A stretch of 50,648 nucleotides of DNA from Sphaerotilus natans. Its GTDB lineage: Bacteria; Pseudomonadota; Gammaproteobacteria; Burkholderiales; Burkholderiaceae_C. Positions 42,752-50,211 of this stretch are shown here, in pieces; within the stretch, counting starts at the first letter, position 1; each line of letters begins with the position of its first letter. The stretch lies in assembly GCF_900156335.1 (NCBI RefSeq), contig NZ_FTMZ01000026.1, forward strand, positions 10,323 through 60,970. The letters are read 5' to 3'. A program made the position numbers and the translations under genes. Under the pieces are notes generated by a model. It saw only the letters and a list, made by a program, of their open reading frames with translations, did no database searches and had not been told where the DNA came from.

Positions 42752-43462
42752 TCAGACCTCGTCGCGGGTGCGGCTGCGGGTCATGCCGCGCGGCATCTCG
42801 CCGGCCACATAGACCAGCTGCGTGCTCAGGCGCACGCGTCGGCCGGCCTCGCGGGCGATCAGACCCGTGCGGCGCATGCTCGAGATCACCCGGGAGACGG
42901 TCTCGGGCGCGATGTCGGTGAGCGCGGCCATGTCGGACAGGCGCGGCAGCTCGCAGCTCATGCGATCATCCTCGGCACTGGGGGGCTGCTGGGTCGAGCG
43001 CAGCGGGCCGTAGGTCGCCCGTCCGGCCAGCAGCAGCAGCAGCGCACGAATGCGCTCCGGCGCCGGGCCGAAGCGCAGCCGACCCAGCTGGGCCGCATGC
43101 TCCTGGCGCACGATCAGCCGGTTGACCAGCAGCTCGCGCCAGGCCGCGTCCGGCATCGGCCCCAGCGGCGCGATGATGGTGTCGACGATCGCACGGCCGA
43201 AGGTCGACTGCGGCCGGCCATGCAGCTGCTCAAGACCGAGCAGATCGCCAGGCAGCGCAAGCAGCACGGTGCTGTCGTCGGCCGTGGGATGGTCGAGCCG
43301 GATCGCGCCATCGACGATCAGGAACGGGGTGACAAAGCGGCCCGGCCGAAAGATCAGCGTGCCACGGGCATGGCGCTCATGCGCGGGCGAGTTTGTCTCG
43401 CGCAGCACACCCTCGACCGCCGACGAGGCGGGGGCCAGATCCAGAGCGTCGATCAGGTTCAT
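42752..43462 (-). CDS. Crp/Fnr family transcriptional regulator
   Basis: A 236-residue regulator with an N-terminal cyclic-nucleotide-like barrel (HERHARGTLIFRPGRFVTPF, LIVDGAIRLDHP, LLALPGDLLGLEQL) and a C-terminal winged helix (LPRLSDMAALTDIAPETVSR, then VISSMRRTGLI). There are no N-terminal cysteines for an iron-sulfur cluster, so it is not a classical Fnr. The barrel lacks a clear cAMP signature. It lies between the two phasins and is divergent from a GbsR/MarR gene across 114 AT-rich bases. Its regulon is unknown; nearby PHB genes are candidates. Confidence 0.86.
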   Translation of the reverse strand: MNLIDALDLAPASSAVEGVLRETNSPAHERHARGTLIFRPGRFVTPFLIVDGAIRLDHPTADDSTVLLALPGDLLGLEQLHGRPQSTFGRAIVDTIIAPLGPMPDAAWRELLVNRLIVRQEHAAQLGRLRFGPAPERIRALLLLLAGRATYGPLRSTQQPPSAEDDRMSCELPRLSDMAALTDIAPETVSRVISSMRRTGLIAREAGRRVRLSTQLVYVAGEMPRGMTRSRTRDEV

Positions 43463-43509
43463 CGTAGACTAGCGGAATACCCTAGGTGGCGCATTCTATC
43501 TTCTTGGTA

Positions 43510-43525
43510 TTCAGAATTTTCTGAA
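43510..43525. promoter_or_regulatory. perfect palindrome TTCAGAA-TT-TTCTGAA between Crp/Fnr and GbsR genes
   Basis: Seven-base arms with a two-base spacer form a perfect AT-rich palindrome between two divergent regulator genes. It is a good operator candidate for either protein, most likely for the GbsR/MarR-type regulator, whose relatives bind such sites. Confidence 0.5.
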
Positions 43526-43576
43526 ATTCAAGTACACAATTGACGAACATCACCTCCTTCAAAGGCAGTTCGTGTC

Positions 43577-44188
43577 ATGCCCGCCCCTTCCGCACCCTCT
43601 GAGCCTTCCGAACTGATGAGCCCGCTGGTGCGCAGCTTCGTCGCCCACTTCGGCGAGATGGGCAGCCGCTGGGGCATCAACCGCACGGTCGGCCAGATCT
43701 ACGCGCTGATCTATGTCTCGCAGCGGCCGCTCAACGCCGACGAGATCACCGACGCGCTGCAGATCAGTCGCTCCAATGTCAGCATGAGCCTGAAGGAGCT
43801 GCAGTCCTGGCGCCTGGTGCAGATGCGCCATCAGCCCGGCGACCGACGCGACTACTTCGAGGCCCCGGCCGACACCTGGGAGATCTTCCGGCGCCTGGCC
43901 GAGGAGCGCCGCCGTCGCGAGGTCGAGCCCACGCTGACCATGCTGCGCAACGCCCTGCTGGAAGTGCCGACCTGCGAGGCCGACCGCCATGCCCAGGAAC
44001 GCATGCGCGGCATGCATGAGCTGATCGACATGCTCAGCACCTGGTTCGACGATGTGCAGCATCTGGATCCACGCACGCTGTCGCAGCTGATGCGCATGGG
44101 CTCGCGGGTCGGGCGGCTGCTGGAGCTCACCTCGGCACTGCGCGGCCAGGGACAGAACCGGAGTCCGGAAACCGGACCGGGTGCATGA
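43577..44188 (+). CDS. GbsR/MarR-type transcriptional regulator
   Basis: A 203-residue regulator of the GbsR group. The helix-turn-helix is RPLNADEITDALQISRSNVS, followed by MSLKELQSWRLVQMRHQPGD and RRDYFEAPADTWEIFRRLAEE, which is the wing and start of the helical C-terminal half. GQIYALIYVSQRPL and GEMGSRWGINRTVG are typical of the group. It ends 209 bases before phasin 2 on the same strand, with inverted repeats and a strong promoter in the gap. A role in PHB or osmolyte control is possible but not shown. Confidence 0.88.
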   Translation: MPAPSAPSEPSELMSPLVRSFVAHFGEMGSRWGINRTVGQIYALIYVSQRPLNADEITDALQISRSNVSMSLKELQSWRLVQMRHQPGDRRDYFEAPADTWEIFRRLAEERRRREVEPTLTMLRNALLEVPTCEADRHAQERMRGMHELIDMLSTWFDDVQHLDPRTLSQLMRMGSRVGRLLELTSALRGQGQNRSPETGPGA

Positions 44189-44195
44189 AATTTCA

Positions 44196-44215
44196 ATTAG
44201 GGTTTGCAACCTAAT
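44196..44215. promoter_or_regulatory. inverted repeat ATTAG(G)GTT / AACCTAAT next to the phasin 2 operator
   Basis: ATTAGGGTT and AACCTAAT flank TGC, an 8-base inverted repeat with one bulged G. It starts eight bases after the GbsR-type stop and ends one base before the first PhaR-type site. It may be another operator or the end structure of the upstream transcript; it lacks a T-tract. Confidence 0.4.
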
Positions 44216-44216
44216 C

Positions 44217-44233
44217 ATGCTGCAATGCAGCAT
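44217..44233. promoter_or_regulatory. PhaR-type operator 1 of phasin gene 2
   Basis: ATGCTGC-AAT-GCAGCAT is a perfect palindrome with 7-base arms and the CTGC-N3-GCAG core. It ends seven bases before the TTGAAT -35 box. Confidence 0.7.
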
Positions 44234-44239
44234 ATGGTC

Positions 44240-44267
44240 TTGAATTCGGTGAGGTGGCTCCTATACT
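44240..44267 (+). promoter_or_regulatory. sigma70-like promoter of phasin gene 2
   Basis: TTGAAT (44240-44245) and TATACT (44262-44267) are 16 bases apart. Transcription would begin near 44274. The promoter sits between two PhaR-type palindromes, the second overlapping the expected start site. Confidence 0.65.
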
Positions 44268-44274
44268 GTGATCC

Positions 44275-44290
44275 ATGCTGCACTGCAGCA
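44275..44290. promoter_or_regulatory. PhaR-type operator 2 of phasin gene 2
   Basis: ATGCTGC-ACT-GCAGCA repeats the operator with the same core. It covers the predicted transcription start. The centres of the two phasin 2 sites are 58 bases apart. Together they suit a repressor that lets the gene go when PHB is present. Confidence 0.7.
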
Positions 44291-44397
44291 AAAATCTGGG
44301 ATCTCGATCAGAGGCGACCTGACTCCAGTTCCGACCTGATCGTGCATTCCGCCCGGTCACCGCTCGCTTCACCATCACGACCAAGGAAACGCTCATC

Positions 44398-44916
44398 ATG
44401 TTCAACACCGAACAATTCACCGCTGCTGGCAAGGCCAACCTGGACGCTGCTGTCGAGATCGGCCAGAAGGCCTTCGGTGGCATCGAGAAGCTGGTCGAGC
44501 TGAACCTGCAAGTCACCCGCGCCGCGCTCGACGAGTCGGCCGCCCACGCCAAGGCCCTGCTGGCCGTCAAGGATCCGCAGGAACTGCTGGCCCTGCAATC
44601 GGGCGCGCTGCAGCCGGCTGCCGAGAAGGCCACCGCCTACGGCCGTCAGGTCTATGAAATCGCCTCCAGCACCCAGGCTGACATCAGCAAGCTGCTGGAA
44701 GCCCAGGCCGCTGGCGCCCAGGAGAAGTTCCAGGGCTTCGTCGAAGCCGCTCTGAAGAACGCGCCGGCTGGCAGCGAGAACGCCGTCGCGATGATGAAGC
44801 AGGCAATGAGCGCCACCAGCGCCGCCGTCGAAAGCGCCCAGAAGGCCGCCAAGCAGGCCGTCAGCAGCGCCGAAGCCAACATCCAGTCGATCACCAAGGC
44901 TGCCAAGGCCGCCTGA
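44398..44916 (+). CDS. phaP: phasin 2 (PHB granule-associated protein)
   Basis: A 172-residue phasin and probably the major one: its codons are strongly biased (Ala mostly gct/gcc, Lys aag, repeated ctg), and promoter, operators and terminator are all strong. MFNTEQFTAAGKANLDAAVE begins the protein, GIEKLVELNLQVTRAALDES is the phasin core, and the C-terminal half is an Ala/Lys helix (AVESAQKAAKQAVSSAEAN). Paralogous to the phasin at 42027. It should be exported to the granule surface, not the membrane. Confidence 0.94.
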   Translation: MFNTEQFTAAGKANLDAAVEIGQKAFGGIEKLVELNLQVTRAALDESAAHAKALLAVKDPQELLALQSGALQPAAEKATAYGRQVYEIASSTQADISKLLEAQAAGAQEKFQGFVEAALKNAPAGSENAVAMMKQAMSATSAAVESAQKAAKQAVSSAEANIQSITKAAKAA

Positions 44917-44925
44917 GTCCACGGA

Positions 44926-44953
44926 TTGTCTCCTCGGTACCTTGCGGGGTACC
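44926..44953 (+). ncRNA. phasin 2 3' UTR element (TTGTCTCCTC + GGTACC hairpin)
   Basis: TTGTCTCCTCGGTACC (44926-44941) is identical to the phasin 1 element. GGTACC (44936-44941) and GGTACC (44948-44953) form a 6-base-pair hairpin with a 6-base loop. It begins nine bases after the stop and is followed by the terminator. The whole 3' UTR is about 80 bases, a size suitable for a 3'-derived small RNA. Confidence 0.45.
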
Positions 44954-44961
44954 TTTCCATT

Positions 44962-44995
44962 GACCCGGCTCTCGCCAGAGAAGCCGGGTCTTTTC
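44962..44995 (+). terminator. intrinsic terminator of phasin 2
   Basis: GACCCGGCT (44962-44970) and AGCCGGGTC (44982-44990) form a perfect 9-base-pair stem, followed by TTTTCTTTCT. Confidence 0.92.
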
Positions 44996-45020
44996 TTTCT
45001 GGCGACAGGATCCTGGCGCT

Positions 45021-46286
45021 TCAGCGTCGCGCCAGGCCGCGACCGACAACCGAAGCCGACACGATGCCCAGCACCATCGCCGCGGCCGCGCCAAAGAAGA
45101 TCGCGCCGTCCAGATGGTGGTCGAGCAGCAGGCCGAAGACCGGTGCGGCCAGCGCGAAGCCTGTGTCCAGACCCGAGTAGACGGTGCCATAGACACGGCC
45201 GGTGGCGCCCGGGGGCGCGGCGCGCTTGATCAGCATGTCGCGCGACGGCCCGGCCAGGCCGGTGCCGAAGCCCGCCAGCGCGACGGCGGCTGCCGCCGCC
45301 AGCCCGGGCAGCCAGCCGGTGCCGGCCAGCATCAGCAGCAGTCCGGCCAGCGCCATCGCCGCGGCGATGGTGCGCTCGAGCCGCTCGACGCGCGCCACCA
45401 GGAAGCCGCCGATCACCATGCCGACCGCGCCGCACAGCATGTAGCCGGTCACCACGAAGGCGGTCAGCGATTCGGGCAGGCCGTACATCCGGTTCAGCGC
45501 CGGGCTGGCGAAGCTCTGCACCGCGCTCAGCGCCGCCGTCGTCCAGAAGAAGAACGAGAAGCACAGCCAGACCGAGGGCAGCTTCAGGAAGGCCATCGGA
45601 TGCTCGTCGGCGGGCGCACCGGCCGGACGGGGCGCGGCCGGGGTTGGCGCCGCGCTGGCGCGATCATCCAGATCGGCGCGCCGCAGCCACAGCACCGCCA
45701 GCACGGCGACGGCCACCAGCGCCGAGCCCAGGTAGGCCGCGCGCCAGCTGTCGAAGGCGCCGCTCAGGCCGATCAGGAAGACCGGCGCCAGCGCCCAGCC
45801 CAGATTGCCGCTGATGCCGTGCACCGAGAAGGCATGGCCAAGCCGCTGCGGCGAGACCCGCCGGTTCAGGATGGTGAAGTCGGCCGGATGAAAAGGCGCG
45901 TTGCCCAGGCCGGCCAGCGCGGCGGCCAGCATCAGGCCGCCATAGCCTTGCGCCAGCGAGCCCGCCAGCGAAGCCAGCAGGAAGCTGACCAGCGCACCGA
46001 ACAGCACCGGGCGCGCTCCAATCCGGTCGACCAGGAAGCCTGACAGCGCCTGACCCACGCCGGAGATCACGAAGAAGACCGTCACCAGCAGGCCCAGCTC
46101 CGAATAGCTCAGCCCGAAGTCGCGGATGAAGGCCGGGAACAGCGGCGGCAGCAGCAGATGGTGGAAATGCGAGGTGCCGTGGGCCAGGCCGATCAGGCCG
46201 ATCGTGGTCGCGTCGCGGCGCAGCCGCTCGCGCTCCGGGTCGGGCCGGGTGGCCGCTGGCGTGGGAATCGTGGTCGTCGAGTTCAT
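45021..46286 (-). CDS. MFS transporter (fosmidomycin-resistance-like)
   Basis: A 421-residue major facilitator transporter with about 12 membrane segments. The segment GLAHGTSHFHHLLLPPLFPA, the loop SGFLVDRIGARPVLFGALVS and LGNAPFHPADFTILNRRVSP resemble the fosmidomycin-resistance group. The 26 or so N-terminal residues (MNSTTTIPTPAATRPD) are polar. Substrate unknown, probably efflux. It is divergent from an AraC-type gene (104-base gap), which is the likely regulator. Confidence 0.86.
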   Translation of the reverse strand: MNSTTTIPTPAATRPDPERERLRRDATTIGLIGLAHGTSHFHHLLLPPLFPAFIRDFGLSYSELGLLVTVFFVISGVGQALSGFLVDRIGARPVLFGALVSFLLASLAGSLAQGYGGLMLAAALAGLGNAPFHPADFTILNRRVSPQRLGHAFSVHGISGNLGWALAPVFLIGLSGAFDSWRAAYLGSALVAVAVLAVLWLRRADLDDRASAAPTPAAPRPAGAPADEHPMAFLKLPSVWLCFSFFFWTTAALSAVQSFASPALNRMYGLPESLTAFVVTGYMLCGAVGMVIGGFLVARVERLERTIAAAMALAGLLLMLAGTGWLPGLAAAAAVALAGFGTGLAGPSRDMLIKRAAPPGATGRVYGTVYSGLDTGFALAAPVFGLLLDHHLDGAIFFGAAAAMVLGIVSASVVGRGLARR

Positions 46287-46390
46287 CGCCACACTGTACG
46301 GAGGCTGTGCGCGGCATACTTTCGCCAGCCAGCCAATTTCTGTCGAGATCACGCCAAACCGCAGCCGGCGTGCTGGCCCCGAATCTTCCG

Positions 46391-47260
46391 ATGAGCCCGA
46401 TCTTTCCGACCATTCCCCCGCTCGACCCGCAGCGTTTCGCGCCGCGTGCGCACTGGCCGGTGCGCGCCAAGCTGCGCCCGCTGCGCGCGAGCTCGCGGGT
46501 CGAGCCGCACCGCCATGGCTGGGCGCAGATGTCCTTCTCGCTGACCGGGGTGTCGCGCATCCTGACCAGCCAGATGACCTGCATCGTGCCGCCGACCCGC
46601 GCGGTCTGGATTCCGCCGCAGGTCGAGCACGCGGTGGCGGTGCTGCGCGATGCCGACATGCTCACGCTCTATCTGCATCAGCCGCCGGATGCGGCGCCGC
46701 ACTGGCAGCGCTGCCGGGTGGTCGAGGTCTCGCCGCTGCTGGCCGAGCTGGTGCGCCAGCTCGCCCGGGATGATCCGGCCCAGGCGGGACCGGCTGCGCT
46801 GCCGGCCGCGATGCCGGCACGCGCCCGCGCGATGGCCGAGCTGATCGGCGACGAGCTGCTGCGTGCGCGCTCGCTGCCGCTGGGCATCGCGCTGCCGCAG
46901 GACAAGCGGCTGCGCACGCTGTGCGAGGCGCTGATCGAGGAGCCGACCCGCCATGCCCGGCTGGCGGACTGGGCTGCCGGCTCGGGCGCCAGCGCGCGCA
47001 CGGTGGCGCGGCTGTTCCGCGACGAGCTGGGCACCAGCTTCCAGCAGTGGCGCCAGCAGGTGCTGCTGGCGCGCGCGCTGGTGCTGGCCACCGAAGGCCG
47101 GCCGATGGGCGTGATCGCCGCCGAGCTGGGCTATGCCAGCCCGAGCGCCTTCAGCGCGATGGTCACCCGCACCGTCGGCATGGCGCCGGGCCGCTTCTTC
47201 GCGCCGGGCGGTGCCCTCGCCGAGGCCGCGCTCAGCGCAGCAGCCAGCCCACGGCCGTGA
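46391..47260 (+). CDS. AraC-family transcriptional regulator
   Basis: A 289-residue regulator. The N-terminal half is a cupin-like sensor (EPHRHGWAQMSFSLTG, PTRAVWIPPQVEHAV). The C-terminal half is the two-helix-turn-helix AraC domain (LADWAAGSGASARTVARLFR, MGVIAAELGYASPSAFSAMV, TRTVGMAPGRFF). It is divergent from the MFS transporter, so local control of that gene is the simplest reading. Its 3' end overlaps the convergent DUF1624 gene by 29 bases. Confidence 0.87.
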   Translation: MSPIFPTIPPLDPQRFAPRAHWPVRAKLRPLRASSRVEPHRHGWAQMSFSLTGVSRILTSQMTCIVPPTRAVWIPPQVEHAVAVLRDADMLTLYLHQPPDAAPHWQRCRVVEVSPLLAELVRQLARDDPAQAGPAALPAAMPARARAMAELIGDELLRARSLPLGIALPQDKRLRTLCEALIEEPTRHARLADWAAGSGASARTVARLFRDELGTSFQQWRQQVLLARALVLATEGRPMGVIAAELGYASPSAFSAMVTRTVGMAPGRFFAPGGALAEAALSAAASPRP

Positions 47261-47960
47261 TCGCGCCGATCATGACCGGCTGGTGCAGCATGTACCAGGA
47301 CAGCGCGTGCTGGCCCATCCAGGCCAGCGCACCGGCCGGGCGCCCGGCCGGCAGCGGCCCCTGCAGCAGCGCAGGCCAGCGCGCCAGCAGCCCCAACCCG
47401 ATCGCCTGCCCCCAGGCCGCCACGCCCAGCCAGGGCAGCAGCGGCACATAGTCCTGCGTCACCGGCAGCCGCGTCACCAGTCCGATCCAGTTTGTCCAGC
47501 GACCATCGAACCCGGGATGCGCGACAAAGGCCGGCAGCAGCAGCGCCACCGTGCCCAGCAGCGCCCAGCCGACCGCGCCCAGCGGCAGCCAGCGCAGCAG
47601 CGGCAGCATCACCGCCACCGCATGCAGCACGCCGAAGCTGATCCAGCTGTTCGGGAACATCCACATCGAGCCCAGGCTGACCAGCACCGCGCAGCCGGCG
47701 ATCTGCAGCCAGCGGCGCAGGAAGCGCCGCGTCGGCACCTGCGCCTGACGCGCCACCGCCTGCGACAGCCCGACGCACAGCACAAAGGTGCTGACGATCA
47801 CCAGCCGCTGCCCGGTCCAGAAGGGATCGTCGGTGAAGCTCTGGCGCGGCTGCAGCCAGCCGGCCTGGTTCAGGTCGAAGCAGAAATGAAAGACGGTCAT
47901 CCAGACCATCGCCAGCCCGCGCAGCGCGTCGAGCCGGAGGAATCGGGGCGATGTGCTCAT
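47232..47960 (-). CDS. DUF1624 heparan-alpha-glucosaminide acetyltransferase-like membrane protein
   Basis: A 242-residue membrane protein of the DUF1624 group. RFLRLDALRGLAMVWMTVFHF at the N-terminus is the hallmark RLDxLRGxA...FH motif of acyltransferase-3-like proteins; about seven hydrophobic segments follow, ending HALSWYMLHQPVMIG. It likely moves acyl groups across or at the membrane; the acceptor is unknown. It is followed after 15 bases by the HSL-type esterase and probably shares a promoter with it. Confidence 0.85.
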   Translation of the reverse strand: MSTSPRFLRLDALRGLAMVWMTVFHFCFDLNQAGWLQPRQSFTDDPFWTGQRLVIVSTFVLCVGLSQAVARQAQVPTRRFLRRWLQIAGCAVLVSLGSMWMFPNSWISFGVLHAVAVMLPLLRWLPLGAVGWALLGTVALLLPAFVAHPGFDGRWTNWIGLVTRLPVTQDYVPLLPWLGVAAWGQAIGLGLLARWPALLQGPLPAGRPAGALAWMGQHALSWYMLHQPVMIGAITAVGWLLR

Positions 47961-47975
47961 CGGCGTGGTGCGTGC

Positions 47976-48923
47976 TCAGCCGGGTGCCAGCGCGGCCCGC
48001 AGCGCCGCGCCCAGGGCCTGCTGCGCCTGCTTGGCCTCGGGAATCGCCCGGCCCATCTTGATGAAGTCGTGCGTGACGCCACGCCAGATCTCCAGGTCGA
48101 CCGGCACGCCCGCCAGCCGCAGCCGGTCGCCGTAGGCCACGCCCTCGTCGACCAGCGGATCGCACTCGGCCAGGCCGATCCAGGCCGGGGCCACGCCATC
48201 CAGATCGTCGGCCAGCAGCGGCGCGAAGCGCCAGTCGCTGCGCTGCGCGCGGTCGATGTAGTGGTCGAAGAACCAGTCGATGCCGGCCTTCTCCAGCAGA
48301 AAGCCCTCGGCGTAGACCGCGTGCGAGTCGGTATCGGCGTGGGCGGTGGTGCCCGGCGTGATCAGCGCCTGCAGCGCGAGCTTCAGGCCGGCGTCGCGCG
48401 CCAGGATCGCCGCCACCGCCGCCAGCGTGCCGCCGGCGCTGTCGCCGCCGACCGCCAGCCGCGAGCCGTCCAGGCCCAGCGCGCTCGCCCCCGGCCCAGC
48501 CAGCCATTGCAGCGCCGCCCAGGCATCCTCGACCGCGGTCGGGAAGCGGTGCTCGGGCGCGAGCCGGTAGTCCAGCGCCACCACCGCCGCGCCGCTGTGC
48601 CGCGCGATCTGGCGGCACAGGCTGTCGTGCGTCTCCAGGCTGCCCACCGTGAAGCCGCCGCCGTGCAGGTAGAGCAGCGCCGGCAGGCCGTTGTCGGTCG
48701 ATGCGGCATAGAGCCGCGCCGGCCGCTCCACGCCCGGCGCCACGGGAACATGCAGGTTCTCGACCCGCGCCAGCGGCGCGCGCGGCAGGTCCAGGATCTC
48801 GGCCGAGGCGTCGTAGTGACGACGCGCGTCGGCGGCGTCCATCAGATGCATCGGCGTGCGGTTGGCGCGGCGGATGCGCTGCAGCAGGTCGCGCATCGCC
48901 GGGGTCAGGCGGTGAAAGGGCAT
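47976..48923 (-). CDS. HSL-family alpha/beta hydrolase (esterase)
   Basis: A 315-residue hormone-sensitive-lipase-type esterase. The oxyanion motif HGGG is at 87-90, YRLAPEHRFP follows, the nucleophile Ser162 lies in GGDSAGG, and acid and His are in LAECDPLVDEG and GVTHDFIKMG. No signal peptide is seen. It probably hydrolyses short acyl esters in the cytosol. It lies 18 bases after the patatin gene and 15 before DUF1624 on the same strand, so the three form one candidate lipid- or ester-handling operon. Confidence 0.88.
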   Translation of the reverse strand: MPFHRLTPAMRDLLQRIRRANRTPMHLMDAADARRHYDASAEILDLPRAPLARVENLHVPVAPGVERPARLYAASTDNGLPALLYLHGGGFTVGSLETHDSLCRQIARHSGAAVVALDYRLAPEHRFPTAVEDAWAALQWLAGPGASALGLDGSRLAVGGDSAGGTLAAVAAILARDAGLKLALQALITPGTTAHADTDSHAVYAEGFLLEKAGIDWFFDHYIDRAQRSDWRFAPLLADDLDGVAPAWIGLAECDPLVDEGVAYGDRLRLAGVPVDLEIWRGVTHDFIKMGRAIPEAKQAQQALGAALRAALAPG

Positions 48924-48941
48924 GTCTTGTTGTTTGTCGTG

Positions 48942-50045
48942 TCAGGGAGAGTCGGATTCCAGCGCCTCGACCCGATCGGCCGCACAGCCATCGTCGAGCC
49001 ATTGCGCGAACTCGTCGGCCAGGCGCTGGCTCTCGGCCACCGCGGTGCGCCAGGCACGCATGCGGCCGGCGACATCCGGGCCCCAGGCCTTGAAGTCCTG
49101 CCGGTCGGGCAGCTTCGCGCCGGGCAGCGTCGCGATCCAGGCGGGGTTCGGTGCCAGCACGATGACATTGTCCAGCGCCGCTGTCGGCCGGTGGCGCCAG
49201 CGCAGCGCCTTGTCCAGCCAGCCCGGCACCAGCTGCGACTGGAAATGCGGATAGAGCACCAGCCCGGCCGAGTCCGGCTGCGCGGCGATCTGCTGCCAGG
49301 GCCAGTGCAGGTGGTAGTCGGTGATGCCGCCGTCCCAGTAGGCGCCGCGCGGCGCGCCCTCGATGTCGTGCACCGCCTCGAGCCAGAACGGGATCGAGCC
49401 CGAACCGATGATGCTCGGCTGCAGATTGGTCGGCGTCAGCGCCACCCGGCGCGTGGGCAGGTCGGCCAGCGTCAGCGGCAGCGCCTCGCGCGGATCCGAG
49501 AACACCACCCGCTCCAGCCACAGCCCGAGCGCGCGCCGGTGCAGCAGATTGCAGCCGAAGGCCGCCAGATAGCCCGCATGCGTGATCCCGGGGCGCTCGC
49601 GCCGCAGCAGATGGCGGCCGCGGCTGGTCAGCACATGCAGCCGCAGTCGCGGATGCGCCAGCAGCTCGGCCTGGCGGCCGCGGAGCTGCGCCTCGAGCAG
49701 CGCCGCGAAGCGCGCACTGATGTTGCGCGCCGACTGGCGCTCGCCGGTCGGCGGCGCGTAGCTCTCGCCGATGTAGTCCTCGGCCAGCCGCGCCAGCGCC
49801 GCATCCGCATCGGGCAGACAGGCGCAGGCCAGCCGCCATGCACCGATGCTCGCCCCGGCCAGATGCACGCTCGGCCCCGGACCGCTCAGCCAGTGGCCGA
49901 ACAGGAAACGGTCCAGCGGACTGAGGATCAGCCCTTTCGGACCGCCCGCCGCGGCAGGAATGGCGCGGATGTCGGCCGCGCGCAGGCCGTGACGCGCGAC
50001 ATGCGCCCGGGCTCTCGGGCCGGCCAGCAGTCTCAGCGCACGCAT
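48942..50045 (-). CDS. patatin-like phospholipase
   Basis: A 367-residue patatin-like acyl hydrolase with a Ser-Asp dyad. AAAGGPKGLIL (31-41) is the glycine-rich oxyanion loop, GASIGAW (64-70) holds Ser66, and YWDGGITDY carries the catalytic Asp in the DGG motif. The N-terminal 30 residues are short and Arg-rich (no signal peptide). Likely a cytosolic lipid acyl hydrolase. It heads a patatin-HSL-DUF1624 run. An AT-rich gap of 166 bases separates it from the RTX gene. Confidence 0.86.
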   Translation of the reverse strand: MRALRLLAGPRARAHVARHGLRAADIRAIPAAAGGPKGLILSPLDRFLFGHWLSGPGPSVHLAGASIGAWRLACACLPDADAALARLAEDYIGESYAPPTGERQSARNISARFAALLEAQLRGRQAELLAHPRLRLHVLTSRGRHLLRRERPGITHAGYLAAFGCNLLHRRALGLWLERVVFSDPREALPLTLADLPTRRVALTPTNLQPSIIGSGSIPFWLEAVHDIEGAPRGAYWDGGITDYHLHWPWQQIAAQPDSAGLVLYPHFQSQLVPGWLDKALRWRHRPTAALDNVIVLAPNPAWIATLPGAKLPDRQDFKAWGPDVAGRMRAWRTAVAESQRLADEFAQWLDDGCAADRVEALESDSP

Positions 50046-50211
50046 GGAACAGGATCAGATGCCAACTTGTTCACGAATCTTGAAGTGAAAAATGTGATCT
50101 ATTTACATGTCGGATGTATTCGGCGGGAGCCACCTCAAGAATTTCAGAGATGTCAATTTCGGCATCGGCAATTTTCCCGGATTTCATGAGACGTCCGGAA
50201 GCAAGGGGTGG

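Noticed and set aside
43577..44188. Calling the GbsR/MarR-type gene phaR
   Set aside because: PhaR proteins have a different PHB-accumulation domain; this one has a winged helix of the GbsR/MarR type.
47131..50189. Very long frames (900-1000 codons) across 47.1-50.2 kb on both strands
   Set aside because: They are low-complexity Arg/Ala/Gly/Gln frames that shadow the DUF1624, esterase and patatin genes; GC-rich DNA seldom produces stops in the alternate frames.
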